Numbered from the stretch's first letter, positions 55,401-63,547 are shown. The stretch is DNA of 64,000 bases from Bifidobacterium longum subsp. infantis ATCC 15697 = JCM 1222 = DSM 20088 (GCF_000269965.1 NC_017219.1:2764959-2828958); one strand, 5' to 3'. A program made the numbers and translations. Notes: generated from the letters alone by a model not told the origin.

Positions 55401-56340
55401 GTTGACAGTGCCTATTGTTACCGGCGGTATTTCCGACGCCACCGTGGGAGAGACAACCAGTCGTATTCCCATGTTCCTCGCCAGCGGCCGTGCTGTGGCT
55501 CCTGGTGAGGAATCGCTGCGTGCCTTGGAAGAGGAGCAGGCCCGCATTGCCGAAGTAAGCGCCATTCCTCCGAGCTTCACACCGAAGGATGTGCCGGATG
55601 ACGAGGATGACAGCAAGCTACCCGATGAACATCTGTTCGGTAAACTGTCGACCAAGGTCGTTGCCATCATTGTGGCTCTGATATTGGTAGTGGCAGCGGC
55701 TGTTTGGGCAGTGTATGCGTTCCGATCCTCCGGAGACAATCCTGCCGATGCTTCCAGCAACTCCAGTGAAGGTGACTGGCCTGATATCAATGCTGACGCT
55801 GTGCCATTCGGTGGCAGCAAGAACGCGACGAACGGTGGCACCACTGACGATTCTTCAAAGTCAAGTGATGCCACTCAGAGCGAATCCAAGGACTCGGCAT
55901 CAGACAAGTCCAAGAAGTCCGAGACTGCTGATTCGTCGTCCAAGAAGACCAAGGCCAAAAAGTCCGGCGATAAGGATTCCAGCGCTGCTCCGCAACCGCG
56001 CCATGAGAACAACACGGCGTTTACGATTTCCAGCGCCAACTTCCTGTCGAATCCTGGCGGCCAATCCGGGTACGCATACTACATGCACCTTGACCAGCCG
56101 CAGGATGCGTACCGCATGGTTATCACCATCCGCACATCCGGTGGTAAGGGCTATATTCGCGCGAATACCACTGGAGACCCCACTCAGGGCAAGCAGGTGG
56201 CCGAATTCACCTTTGCTGAAGGTGGCACTACTGAAGTGAAGTTCACCAAAGCCGTCAATACGCAGGATCTGCTGCTGTGGGTGCCATCGGATAGCCTGCC
56301 GCAGAGCCAGCTGTACATCGAGAAGGTGGAGGTCTTCTAA
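52468..56340 (+). CDS. murJ: MurJ lipid II flippase fused to pseudokinase and extracellular domain
   Basis: A 1290-residue protein. Residues 1-~545 are the MurJ/MviN transporter with its multiple membrane segments (start RNSLIMATGTAASRVTGQLRTIL), which moves lipid II across the membrane. After a short linker, ~604-830 has a kinase-like fold (LGDTILNRYTLVSSL) lacking the HRD and DFG residues, so a pseudokinase. A disordered acidic linker leads to one membrane segment (VVAIIVALILVVAAAVWAVYAF, from ~1063), a Ser/Lys/Asp linker, and an extracellular beta-rich domain at the C-terminus. This matches Rv3910 of M. tuberculosis, whose pseudokinase region is phosphorylated and binds an FHA protein. A four-base overlap joins it to the gene before. 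Confidence 0.93.
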   Translation: MSSTVGRNSLIMATGTAASRVTGQLRTILLAAAIGTTGLAANAYQAGSMIPQSVFTLVSGGIFNAVLVPQIVRTLKEKDAQERLNRLVTLAIGILLAMTVVMAAASPLLARLYVGSDDHQMIALTTSFTLWCMPQVFFYGLYTVLGQILAAKDHFLTYAWSSTGANIISCAGFTGFILLFSKANEQPLEFWTADKIALTAGTWTLGVAFQALILFLPLARIGFKYRPSFGLGGFGLRSMGPVALGSLGVVVTSEICGIILTRIATSAPQRAHELTGASLFSVAGNATYQNAYTLFILPYSLIAVSVSTAMFPKISRSVAAANLDEARHDLVNALNNVGLLIIFFAAAMIVFPEPIIRALLPSVSMDETMLISYALIALSVGTPLGSAFLLIQRTFYAFEDGLHPFLSAVMQYGFTSVFMIIGMMVLPPEHWVLGIACSVTLGGLLALPLTLMMLRRKFEGNLGGREITRTYAKAIVAALASGVVVWLIKRPVVALFDADIRPVGGHMSWWSALAICVVLTIVLTIVYVAVLWVVRTPELISAYHSILARLHKTPASEDVAVTAQPEKVDDTQINPETEPVKDSPARRISKTSLEHQSHGAERTMKPQLGDTILNRYTLVSSLRAEPGIQAWKANDRVLAKDCQLFIITNRSAFAAIDELAGRIAATRPDRVIPVLKYRMESDVLLIVMPVDSGQCLTDYMVDTAKPLSYSAIRSIIGECANVLREIIADTPSSIVITTDTVRVTTSGVQIADAPCATMLADTSATDLRTDSPERYAIRQLAALLYTLLTRTPSQATPTFNLRALPQDTPGEFRVICKRGLALSEPDEHTLPMAALVELDALLGNWKPLSELSDADIALPSVESDCSITKAILKPANETDIVPIPSTLINSSSLPELSITPSLPVQPAAVPAPHVMSPVPLTDGSSIADGNQSQSDAHRLFDFNLSDAWEHENLSGEDTGDWYSEMNPAPIGGPSDNTRLTVPIVTGGISDATVGETTSRIPMFLASGRAVAPGEESLRALEEEQARIAEVSAIPPSFTPKDVPDDEDDSKLPDEHLFGKLSTKVVAIIVALILVVAAAVWAVYAFRSSGDNPADASSNSSEGDWPDINADAVPFGGSKNATNGGTTDDSSKSSDATQSESKDSASDKSKKSETADSSSKKTKAKKSGDKDSSAAPQPRHENNTAFTISSANFLSNPGGQSGYAYYMHLDQPQDAYRMVITIRTSGGKGYIRANTTGDPTQGKQVAEFTFAEGGTTEVKFTKAVNTQDLLLWVPSDSLPQSQLYIEKVEVF

Positions 56341-56373
56341 TCGGCATCTATGCCGATAACTGACCCAAGAAGG

Positions 56374-56408
56374 GGCGGCACCGTTCGCATACATTCGACG
56401 GTGCCGCC
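56374..56408 (+). terminator. Terminator of the murJ operon
   Basis: An 11-bp GGCGGCACCGT / ACGGTGCCGCC stem with a 13-base loop, followed by CTTTCTTCG, 33 bases after the murJ stop. Confidence 0.85.
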
Positions 56409-56459
56409 CTTTCTTCGCGTCTGGCTGAATGACACGGAATATCGTATGGGGGTGTGACA

Positions 56460-57479
56460 ATGTTTCACGTGAAACATAACGTCATCATTATCGGTTCTGG
56501 TCCCGCTGGCTACACGGCCGCCATCTATCTTGGCCGTGCAGGTCTTAATCCTGTTATGGTCACTGGTGCGTTGTCGCCAGGTGGACAGTTGGTCAACACC
56601 ACTGAGGTGGAGAACTTCCCTGGATTCCCGGAAGGTATTCTTGGCCCGGATCTTATGGATCGCATGAAGGAACAGGCCAAGCGCTTCGGTACAACCTATA
56701 TCGCAGACGATGTCTCTTCCATCGATGCGTGTGAAAGTGATTCGGTCAAGCCAACCTATCGTATAACGCTCTCCGATGACTCCCAGTTGGAGGCATCGGC
56801 GCTTATCATCGCCACAGGGTCGTCATTCCGTAAGCTTGGGGTGCCTGGCGAACAGGAGCTGTCCGGACATGGCGTCTCGTACTGCGCCACCTGCGATGGC
56901 TTCTTCTTCAGGAACAAGCCTATCGTGGTCGTAGGCGGTGGCGATTCGGCTTTTGAAGAGGCATTATTCCTGACCCGGTTCGGTTCTTCAGTCACCTTGA
57001 TTCACCGACGCGATAGCTTCCGTGCCTCGCAGATCATGGTGGACCGAGCCAAAGCCAATCCGACCATCACCCTGCTGACCAACACAGTGGTGACCTCCAT
57101 TACCGGCACCTCCTCCCCCACACAGAACACCGGTGCACCTATTGCCATTCCTGGCTTGACAATCAAACGACCGGCTGTGGCACCGGCCAGTGTCAGCAGC
57201 ATTGCCGTACGTAACGTGGTGACCGGAGAAGAAAGCACGCTGGACACCAACGCCGTGTTCGTGGCTATCGGCCATACGCCGGCCACTGATTTTGCGGCCG
57301 GTGTTGTGGACCGTGACGATGATGGGTATGTCGTGGTGCAGGGTGCCAGCACGGTGACCAGTGCGCCAGGCATCTTTGCTGCAGGCGATTGCGTGGATCG
57401 TACTTATCGTCAGGCGATCAGTGCAGCGGGCATGGGCTGCCGTGCAGCGCTGGATGCGCAGGCCTATCTTACGGACTGA
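56460..57479 (+). CDS. trxB: Thioredoxin reductase
   Basis: NADPH-dependent flavoenzyme of 339 residues that reduces thioredoxin and probably NrdH. It has the FAD motif IIGSGPAGYTAAIY, the redox pair Cys142/Cys145 in CATCDG, the NADPH motif VVGGGDSAFEEALFL, and the C-terminal FAD segment FAAGDCVDRTYRQAISAAGMG. No thioredoxin gene follows it. Codons 1-6 (MFHVKH) are written by a parS site that begins inside the start codon. A GTG two codons upstream (56454) is an alternative start. No clear ribosome site precedes either. Confidence 0.95.
   Translation: MFHVKHNVIIIGSGPAGYTAAIYLGRAGLNPVMVTGALSPGGQLVNTTEVENFPGFPEGILGPDLMDRMKEQAKRFGTTYIADDVSSIDACESDSVKPTYRITLSDDSQLEASALIIATGSSFRKLGVPGEQELSGHGVSYCATCDGFFFRNKPIVVVGGGDSAFEEALFLTRFGSSVTLIHRRDSFRASQIMVDRAKANPTITLLTNTVVTSITGTSSPTQNTGAPIAIPGLTIKRPAVAPASVSSIAVRNVVTGEESTLDTNAVFVAIGHTPATDFAAGVVDRDDDGYVVVQGASTVTSAPGIFAAGDCVDRTYRQAISAAGMGCRAALDAQAYLTD
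56461..56476. other. parS site 1
   Basis: TGTTTCACGTGAAACA is a perfect match to the bacterial parS consensus bound by ParB. It overlaps the trxB start codon and specifies the first residues of the protein. Confidence 0.95.
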
Positions 57480-57600
57480 TTGCGGCGGACTAATGGCGGC
57501 TTGCTGTTCTGTCTGCTGCCTGTGACATAGGAGCAACGTTAGGTCAGTGTTACAGCATGCCGCCCTTGGATAGTACGTACCAGTCAGAGGCATAGAAAGA

Positions 57601-57651
57601 CCCCTCAGGCGACGGAGAATCATGATGTGTGATTGTCCGTCGCCTGAGGGG
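57601..57651. terminator. Bidirectional terminator between trxB and parB
   Basis: A 16-bp perfect stem (57601-57616 with 57636-57651), with an inner AATCA/TGATT pairing in the loop, followed by TTTTCTATT on the plus side. The remaining gap to parB (57652-57783) contains a second weaker hairpin around 57665-57694 and no gene. Confidence 0.9.
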
Positions 57652-57783
57652 TTTTCTATTGCGACAGGGGCTACAGCGCGGGCATACGCCCCTGCCAGGA
57701 ATCACGCAGAGGCTATACGTCTTGTGTTGTACACCGCACTGCACAGCAATAATGCCAGCGACAACACGAATGTTCTTATCGCG

Positions 57784-59145
57784 TTACACCCATTTGGAAT
57801 CGGCATCGCCTTGGCTCGGCACCAGCAGCTGCAGGATACGATCCATATCCTCTGGTGACGAGAAGACGATTTCGATGCGACCATGCTTGGTGCTGCCCTT
57901 AATCGACACCTTGGTATCGAAATGATTTTCCAAACTCTGCTGGATGGCGGAACCAACCCAAGGATTGGTCTTAGACGTCTTAGGCTTCTTCGGCTGCTCC
58001 CCCGACGCAACCTTCATGGCGACGATTTCTTCGGTGCTGCGTACAGAAAGACCTTCCGCAATAATACGAGAAGCCAGCTTGTCCATTTCCTCCGGATCGC
58101 TCAGGCCCAATAGCGCACGCGCATGACCGGACGATAGCACACCGGCAGCCACTCTCTTTTGCACAGAGGCCGGCAGGTTCAGCAGTCGTAAGGTATTGGC
58201 GATTTGCGGGCGAGACTTGGACACCGACTTGGACAGTTGTGCTTGCGTCAACCCGAACTCTTCGATCATCTGCTGGTAGGCAGCCGCCTCTTCCAGTGGA
58301 TTCAAGGCCACACGGTGCAAGTTTTCCAGCAACGCATCGCGGAGCATATCATCATCCGCAGTGGTTTTGACGATGGCGGGAATCGTCTCCAATCCAGCCA
58401 ACTGAGAAGCACGCCAACGGCGTTCACCCATAATGAGCTCATACGGGCTGTCCAAATGACCGGCAAACGGATTCGTGCTGGATTCCGTCTCGTCGTGCTT
58501 GGCGGCTTTGGCCGCAGCAATCCGGCTTGCCGGACGCTTGCGCACGACTATCGGTTGCAGCACACCAACTTCCTTAATGGAAGCAGACAGCTCATTCAAC
58601 TCATCCTCGTCGAAGATGGTACGAGGCTGATGTGCATTGGGCCCGATATCAGACAGTTTGAGTTCAGCCAGATAACCACCGGCTACCGGCTTGAGCTCGT
58701 CCTTCTTATCTGTGTCAGCGGTCTTTGCCTCCGATGCAGTCTGAGATGTTTCACGTGAAACATCTTTGACAATGACGGATGTACGATGTGCCGTCTGAGG
58801 CGCAGACGACTTGCCGCCCTGCTGAGGCGCGGCGACCTTACCGGTTTGAGGTTTCTCCGTACCGAAAAACAGGTCGCTAGGATGAGTAATGATGTCCAAT
58901 GCGGGCATGGATGCGCGTTTACCGGCGGCTTTCTTGGCTGCCTTGCTGGATGATACCGTCTGAGGCGCGGCAGGCTTTGATTCCTGCTGGGCAGTAGCCT
59001 TCTTGGCGGGGGTTATGTCAGCAGTGGCCGCCGGAGTAGACGAATCCTCCGCAATCATTGCGGGCTGCTCCGCCACTGGTTCCTCCCCTGGCAATGTGGG
59101 GAACAAAGCGCCAAGGCCCTTACCGAGTCGTGATTTTGATGCCAT
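57784..59145 (-). CDS. parB: Chromosome-partitioning protein ParB
   Basis: CTP-dependent DNA clamp of 453 residues that loads at parS. The first ~150 residues are Ala/Lys-rich and variable. The ParB N-domain begins LKLSDIGPNAHQPRTIFDEDELNELSASIKEVG and includes the CTP-binding GERRWRASQLAGL. The helix-turn-helix is FGLTQAQLSKSVSKSRPQIANTLRLLNLP, followed by the C-terminal dimer domain. Its ATG overlaps the parA stop by one base. A parS site lies within its own coding sequence (58747-58762), read as VSRET. Confidence 0.96.
   Translation of the reverse strand: MASKSRLGKGLGALFPTLPGEEPVAEQPAMIAEDSSTPAATADITPAKKATAQQESKPAAPQTVSSSKAAKKAAGKRASMPALDIITHPSDLFFGTEKPQTGKVAAPQQGGKSSAPQTAHRTSVIVKDVSRETSQTASEAKTADTDKKDELKPVAGGYLAELKLSDIGPNAHQPRTIFDEDELNELSASIKEVGVLQPIVVRKRPASRIAAAKAAKHDETESSTNPFAGHLDSPYELIMGERRWRASQLAGLETIPAIVKTTADDDMLRDALLENLHRVALNPLEEAAAYQQMIEEFGLTQAQLSKSVSKSRPQIANTLRLLNLPASVQKRVAAGVLSSGHARALLGLSDPEEMDKLASRIIAEGLSVRSTEEIVAMKVASGEQPKKPKTSKTNPWVGSAIQQSLENHFDTKVSIKGSTKHGRIEIVFSSPEDMDRILQLLVPSQGDADSKWV
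58747..58762. other. parS site 2, inside parB
   Basis: TGTTTCACGTGAAACA, perfect consensus, within codons near residue 130 of parB (KDVSRETSQ). Placement in a variable region suggests the site, not the protein, is under selection. Confidence 0.94.
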
Positions 59146-60116
59146 TACTTGTTCCTCCTCGCATCAATGGTGTCAAGGACTTGTTGCGAACGCTGTGCGA
59201 TCTCCAAAGCTGCTTCACCATACGATATGGCACCTATGCCACGAGGATCATAGGCAATCACCGATTGGGAGAAACTCGGCGCTTCGGAGATCTTGACTGA
59301 ACGCGGGATGGTAGTATTCAGCACAATGCTGGGATAGTGTCCCTTAACCTCGTTATATACTTCACGGCTCAATAACGTTCGGCGATCAAACATCGTGACG
59401 AGCATGGTGGACACCAGCAGTACGGGATTGAAATGCTCTTGCACCAAACCAATCGTGTTAATCAGCTGGCCAAGACCCTCCAATGCGTAATACTCAGCCT
59501 GGATAGGAATCAGCATCTCGGTCACTGCACACATGGCGTTGATGACCAACAGGCCCAAGCTGGGCGGGCAATCAATGAACACGTAATCATAGTGTTTATC
59601 TGATTGACGTAGGTAGAGGTCTAGGGCCTCCTTCAGCAAGGTGTTTCGGTTGGGCAGATCGGCCACTTCCAACTCAGCACCGCTGAGATCGATTGATGCA
59701 GGCACAACATCAAGTGTGGGAAAATCAGGACAGACCGTGATGACATCCCCCAGATCGGAACGCCCCTCGATAACGTCATAGACCGAGGGCTCTCCCGATG
59801 CATGAGATACACCCAACGCCGTAGAGGCATTGCCCTGCGGGTCCATATCGATGACCAACACCTGCGCGCCCTTGTCTGCCAGCGCCGCAGCGGTGTTCAC
59901 CGTGGATGTGGTTTTACCCACTCCCCCCTTCTGGTTGGCCACGGCAATACGACGGGTACGTTTAGGTTTGGGGAAATCGGTTTTCTTGAGTACATCGTAG
60001 CGTGAGCTTTCATCAGCCATCTGGCTACCAAGCACTGAACCGTGACCATCGAATATTCGCTGAAGCGTTTCGGAAGCCGATTCTATAGGTTCCGACTGAT
60101 GATCCTTGGTGGCCAT
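59145..60116 (-). CDS. parA: Chromosome-partitioning ATPase ParA
   Basis: Deviant Walker ATPase of 323 residues that positions origin regions with ParB. The N-terminus has the sequence AVANQKGGVGKTTSTVNTAAAL (deviant Walker A), then VIDMDPQGNASTALG and VFIDCPPSLGLLVINAM. The start MATKDHQSEP is set by GCAAGGAGGAGCG; the frame is open 23 codons further upstream. A six-box DnaA cluster lies just upstream. Confidence 0.96.
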   Translation of the reverse strand: MATKDHQSEPIESASETLQRIFDGHGSVLGSQMADESSRYDVLKKTDFPKPKRTRRIAVANQKGGVGKTTSTVNTAAALADKGAQVLVIDMDPQGNASTALGVSHASGEPSVYDVIEGRSDLGDVITVCPDFPTLDVVPASIDLSGAELEVADLPNRNTLLKEALDLYLRQSDKHYDYVFIDCPPSLGLLVINAMCAVTEMLIPIQAEYYALEGLGQLINTIGLVQEHFNPVLLVSTMLVTMFDRRTLLSREVYNEVKGHYPSIVLNTTIPRSVKISEAPSFSQSVIAYDPRGIGAISYGEAALEIAQRSQQVLDTIDARRNK

Positions 60117-60173
60117 CGCTCCTCCTTGCACAGACGTAAGTTCCAGTGTTCTCATTCGTATGGACATGATGCT

Positions 60174-60382
60174 CGTTATCCACAATTGCGATATGCAATG
60201 TGGATAAGTGTGGATAAGTGTGAATGATGTTGGGTGTTAGATTGTGTATTCACAGACGAAAAGCATTGAAAAATCAATGTTTTCATCATTGTGCACATCG
60301 TCCCGTAAAAATGTGGATAATTTTTACGCACATACGGAAATGTGGATAACTTAATCAGTACTCCACTCATCGCTTATCCACA
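60174..60382. other. Cluster of six perfect DnaA boxes (origin-like)
   Basis: Six copies of TTATCCACA or its complement at 60174-60182, 60197-60205, 60207-60215, 60312-60320, 60341-60349 and 60374-60382, all without mismatch, in a 209-bp mostly AT-rich region between parA and the end of rsmG. The two boxes at 60197 and 60207 are in tandem 10 bases apart. The first and last boxes are oppositely oriented to the four inner ones. The last box is inside the final codons of rsmG. Confidence 0.9.
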
Positions 60383-61032
60383 ATCACCACGTGGGTAGGC
60401 TCAAGATCCGGTCCGACAGCCGCTTCAACGACGCGTGGACGACGACCACCGAATTCTGCAATCTCCTTGCCAGCCTTGTCGATTTCAGCCTGAGCAGACC
60501 GTCCCTTCAATGCGATCAACTGTCCTGACGGTTTCAGCAACGGCAACGTCCAGCCAGAGAGTTTGGTCATAGGAGCAACCGCACGACACGTGACAACAGC
60601 GAACGGATGAATTTCCCGCTTCCGTACCTGCTGGATGACGGCATCGGAGCGTCCACGAATAATCTCAACGTTCTGCAGTTGCATCAGGTCAACACATTCA
60701 TGCAACCATTCGATTCGCCGCTCCATCGGTTCAATCAGCGTGAAGTCATGATCCGGCAAACACGCGGCAGCCACCAATCCGGGAAAACCACCACCACTGC
60801 CGACGTCGGCAACTGTTTTGAAGCGAATACCATTCGTTGCATTCCGAACGTACGGCACAATCGCAGCGGAATTCAGAATATGCCGTTCCCAAATGATATC
60901 GACGTCACGGGGGCCGATCAATCCACGAGGTTCACCCTCTTCGGCAATCTTGGCATGGAAACGCTCCAACTTCGGCAACGCATCACCCAAGACCTCAGCA
61001 AGTACAGGTGACTCCTGCAGCTGATCCGTCAT
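60367..61032 (-). CDS. rsmG: 16S rRNA 7-methylguanosine methyltransferase
   Basis: Methylates G527 of 16S rRNA; 221 residues. It has the SAM motif [31 protein letters not shown], and [22 protein letters not shown], as in GidB. The start MTDQLQES is placed after GAGGGAG with eight bases between; the frame reaches 61050 without a better site. A parS site begins 18 bases before. Its 3' end overlaps a DnaA box. Confidence 0.95.
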   Translation of the reverse strand: MTDQLQESPVLAEVLGDALPKLERFHAKIAEEGEPRGLIGPRDVDIIWERHILNSAAIVPYVRNATNGIRFKTVADVGSGGGFPGLVAAACLPDHDFTLIEPMERRIEWLHECVDLMQLQNVEIIRGRSDAVIQQVRKREIHPFAVVTCRAVAPMTKLSGWTLPLLKPSGQLIALKGRSAQAEIDKAGKEIAEFGGRRPRVVEAAVGPDLEPTHVVIVDKR

Positions 61033-61049
61033 AGCCATCTCCCTCACCA

Positions 61050-61065
61050 TGTTTCACGTGAAACA
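61050..61065. other. parS site 3, upstream of rsmG
   Basis: TGTTTCACGTGAAACA, perfect consensus, in the gap between khpB and rsmG, 17 bases before the rsmG ATG. The gap 61066-61180 has no gene. Confidence 0.95.
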
Positions 61066-61180
61066 ATCAACATGGAAAAGGCGTCGCTCATTACGACGCC
61101 ATTCCCCCTGCGGTCACTCTTGTCTGTTTAGAGACGACATCCGTTGAACGTCCCTGTCATCTCAAAAACTCGTCGACCTA

Positions 61181-61714
61181 TTACTCCTGATCAAGCTCGT
61201 CGTCTTCGGCAACATCCTCGACTTTGTTCTTGAGATACACCGTCACGTAACGATGAGGCTCCTCACCGTGCGAGCGAGACTTCAGCCCCTCTTCCCGAAC
61301 CACATCGTGAACGACTTTACGTTCGAAGGAATTCATCGGCTTCAAGTCATACGGCTCGCCGGAATCCCTCACTGCGTCAATGGCATCCAGGGCGATATCA
61401 CAGAGGTGCTGACGCTTGCGCTTCAGGAAACCGTCGACATCCACAATCAGATGAGAACGCTCGCCGGTCTTCTGCTGTACAGCCAGACGAGTCAATTGCT
61501 GCAGAGCATCAACGACTTCACCATTACGGCCAATAAGATGTTTGATGTCGGTATCGTCATCAGCAACGATCTGCACGGTGGGGCGGTCATTACGCACGCC
61601 CATCTCAATGTCGCCCTCATAGTCGGCGATATCCAGTAGGCCCTCAAGGTAATCCGCGGCGATATCAGCCTCTTCGTTGAGCTGATCAATCGACTTCACG
61701 TCATCCTGTGCCAT
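61181..61714 (-). CDS. khpB: KhpB/Jag-type RNA-binding protein
   Basis: A 177-residue protein with a KH domain (ASN-terminal acidic head then VQIVADDDTDIKHLIGRNGEVVDALQQLTRLAV) and an R3H domain (LKPMNSFERKVVHDVV, then HRYVTVYLK). KhpB binds many mRNAs and sRNAs with KhpA in Gram-positive bacteria and affects cell division. It lies downstream of yidC in the classical order rpmH-rnpA-yidD-yidC-jag. The Asp/Glu-rich tail DVAEDDELDQE is extra. AAGGAGTAGCGT precedes the ATG. Confidence 0.93.
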   Translation of the reverse strand: MAQDDVKSIDQLNEEADIAADYLEGLLDIADYEGDIEMGVRNDRPTVQIVADDDTDIKHLIGRNGEVVDALQQLTRLAVQQKTGERSHLIVDVDGFLKRKRQHLCDIALDAIDAVRDSGEPYDLKPMNSFERKVVHDVVREEGLKSRSHGEEPHRYVTVYLKNKVEDVAEDDELDQE

Positions 61715-61780
61715 ACGCTACTCCTTCATGTCGTGTTTGAATTACAAGTCTAAGCCCTGCTCCCCCGAACAGAGAAAGTA

Positions 61781-61832
61781 ATGTCGGTGCGTGTTCGATG
61801 TTTCACGTGAAACACCGAACACGCACCGACAT
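61781..61832. other. parS site 4 at the centre of a 52-bp palindrome
   Basis: The perfect parS TGTTTCACGTGAAACA (61799-61814) is flanked by arms ATGTCGGTGCGTGTTCG and CGAACACGCACCGACAT. The whole 52 bp is self-complementary except for one base pair (A61798 against C61815). It lies between the yidC stop and khpB. No U-run follows on the minus strand, so it is not a standard terminator. Confidence 0.93.
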
Positions 61833-61837
61833 AGTCG

Positions 61838-62845
61838 TCACTTCTTTCTGCGCTTACGCACGGGCTGTTGACGCTGATAGCCATGAGTGGCCTTACGCTC
61901 GGCCTCTTCCTTGGCCTTGGCCAATGCTTCTTCTTCCAGAGAGGGCAGGCCGGCCTTTGCGCGGCGAGCATTCTCATTACGATGATCGCGCTTTTCCTTG
62001 TCCGCCGCAGCCGGAGAGCCAGGGGTCGGGAATGCGTACACCTGCCACAATGTGCGGCAGAGGTTGCACACGTTGTTGGTCAGCCAGTAGACCAGCACGG
62101 CGAACGGCATGGTGGCACCAGAGAAGATGTACATCACCGGGAAGAGCCACAGCATAGCCTTCTGCATGGTCTCGGCCTGTTTGTTCATCGATGCGGCGGG
62201 CATGTTGCGCTTCATGTTGAAGTACTGCATAAACCACAGGCAGAAGCACATCAGGAACACGAAGGTACCGATGACCACCTTGCCACTAGTGGCAGCCCTA
62301 GAGAAGTTATCGGTCACGCTGACAATGCCGAACACATCGGTTTGGGTGAATTGCTTGGCGGTTGCTACGTCGAACGCGCCCAACGCACCGCGTTTACCGT
62401 TGGCAATGTAGGGAATGGCCGACAGCGTATAGAACATGGACATGAACACCGGGCCCTGAATGAGCATAGGCAAGCAGGAGCCAGCCGGATTGGCGTCATT
62501 GTCTTGATACAGTTTCATGGTTTCACGGCTCATGGCCTCCTTGGAAGCCTGATCCGTCTTGCCTTTGTACTTGTTCTGGATGCGCTTCATCTTCGGCGCC
62601 AACGCCTGCATCTTGCGCATCGACTTCATCTGCTTGCAGAACAGCGGGAAGATACACGCCTGCACCACCAGCACCAGGATGATAATGGCAAGCACCCATG
62701 AGACACCAATCGGGCTCATGCCCAGCATCACGAAGAAGTCATGCACGATCTTCATGATCCAGGTCTGTAACCACTCAACGGGAGTCAGGATTTTATATAG
62801 AAATCCCCAAAACCCGCTATCAAGCAGAAATTCATTTGAGTTCAT
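61838..62845 (-). CDS. yidC: Membrane protein insertase YidC
   Basis: Inserts membrane proteins with or without SecYEG; 335 residues. The first membrane segment is followed by the cytoplasmic helical hairpin FCKQMKSMRKMQALAPKMKRIQNKYKGK, then GSCLPMLIQGPVFMSMFYTL, then a large loop and closing segments TMQKAMLWLFPVMYIFSGATMPFAVLVYW. The C-terminus is a basic tail ending RKRRKK that can contact ribosomes. No lipobox. It overlaps yidD by four bases. Confidence 0.95.
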   Translation of the reverse strand: MNSNEFLLDSGFWGFLYKILTPVEWLQTWIMKIVHDFFVMLGMSPIGVSWVLAIIILVLVVQACIFPLFCKQMKSMRKMQALAPKMKRIQNKYKGKTDQASKEAMSRETMKLYQDNDANPAGSCLPMLIQGPVFMSMFYTLSAIPYIANGKRGALGAFDVATAKQFTQTDVFGIVSVTDNFSRAATSGKVVIGTFVFLMCFCLWFMQYFNMKRNMPAASMNKQAETMQKAMLWLFPVMYIFSGATMPFAVLVYWLTNNVCNLCRTLWQVYAFPTPGSPAAADKEKRDHRNENARRAKAGLPSLEEEALAKAKEEAERKATHGYQRQQPVRKRRKK

Positions 62846-63159
62846 CGTTGGGCCTCTCTTTGGGTTGTGGCCAATGGTGTCAGTCGGGGCTCTTCATGAG
62901 CCTTCGACCACGAAAATCTGTAAAAAATGGAATACCGTTGTGGAACATCGTCGATTCCCCCACGACTCCACGGCCGGCAACGCAGTAATCTCAGCACGGC
63001 GAGCACTCCCCCTTTGAACGCGCCATACCGTTCCAACGCCTCAATGGCATAATTCGAGCACGTTGGATAATACTTGCAACAAGGCGGTGTGTTTGCCGAG
63101 ATGCGCTGTTGATACCAGCGCACCCCACCAATCATCACCGCCTTGAAAGAAGCTGTCAT
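62842..63159 (-). CDS. yidD: Membrane protein insertion efficiency factor YidD
   Basis: Small membrane-associated protein of 105 residues with the three-cysteine YidD core [23 protein letters not shown] and [15 protein letters not shown]. It assists YidC. Four-base overlaps on both sides (rnpA and yidC) show tight coupling. Confidence 0.94.
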
Positions 63160-63515
63160 GCCTCAGCCACCTTATGCGCCACTGTGGCAAAAGCCTTCGC
63201 GATCTGCTGATCTAGCGAAACGAACGATGCGGTCGCAGCACTGGGCTTGGCGCGCAAAACGATATCGCAATGCGCGGGCAACAGATCCTCATGGGCTCTG
63301 GCCAATACACGAAACCTACGCTTCACCGTATTACGGGTGACCGCATGTCCTACCGATTTGGAGACAGCTAATCCCAAACGGCGATGCACCGTCCGGTCGT
63401 CATCATCATGATGGTCGTCGGGCACCAAATAGTGCACGACGATATCCTTGCCACCTGCTTTGCGCCGGCGTTTCAGCACGGTGACGAAATCACGATGGCT
63501 TTGAAGCCGCTCCAC
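63156..63515 (-). CDS. rnpA: Ribonuclease P protein component
   Basis: Protein cofactor for tRNA 5' processing, 119 residues. The RNR motif is in [24 protein letters not shown]. The GTG start (product [10 protein letters not shown]) is chosen by family length. The frame is open to 63689 but the extra residues overlap rpmH and have no family similarity. An acidic-histidine insertion [10 protein letters not shown] is unusual. Overlaps yidD by four bases. Confidence 0.93.
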
Positions 63516-63547
63516 CTCGACTATGCCTGTGGCACTGATCGGAATGA

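Noticed and set aside
61798..62157. Plus-strand frame starting MFHVKH at parS 4
   Set aside because: Begins only because parS encodes FHVKH; the rest is antisense to yidC.
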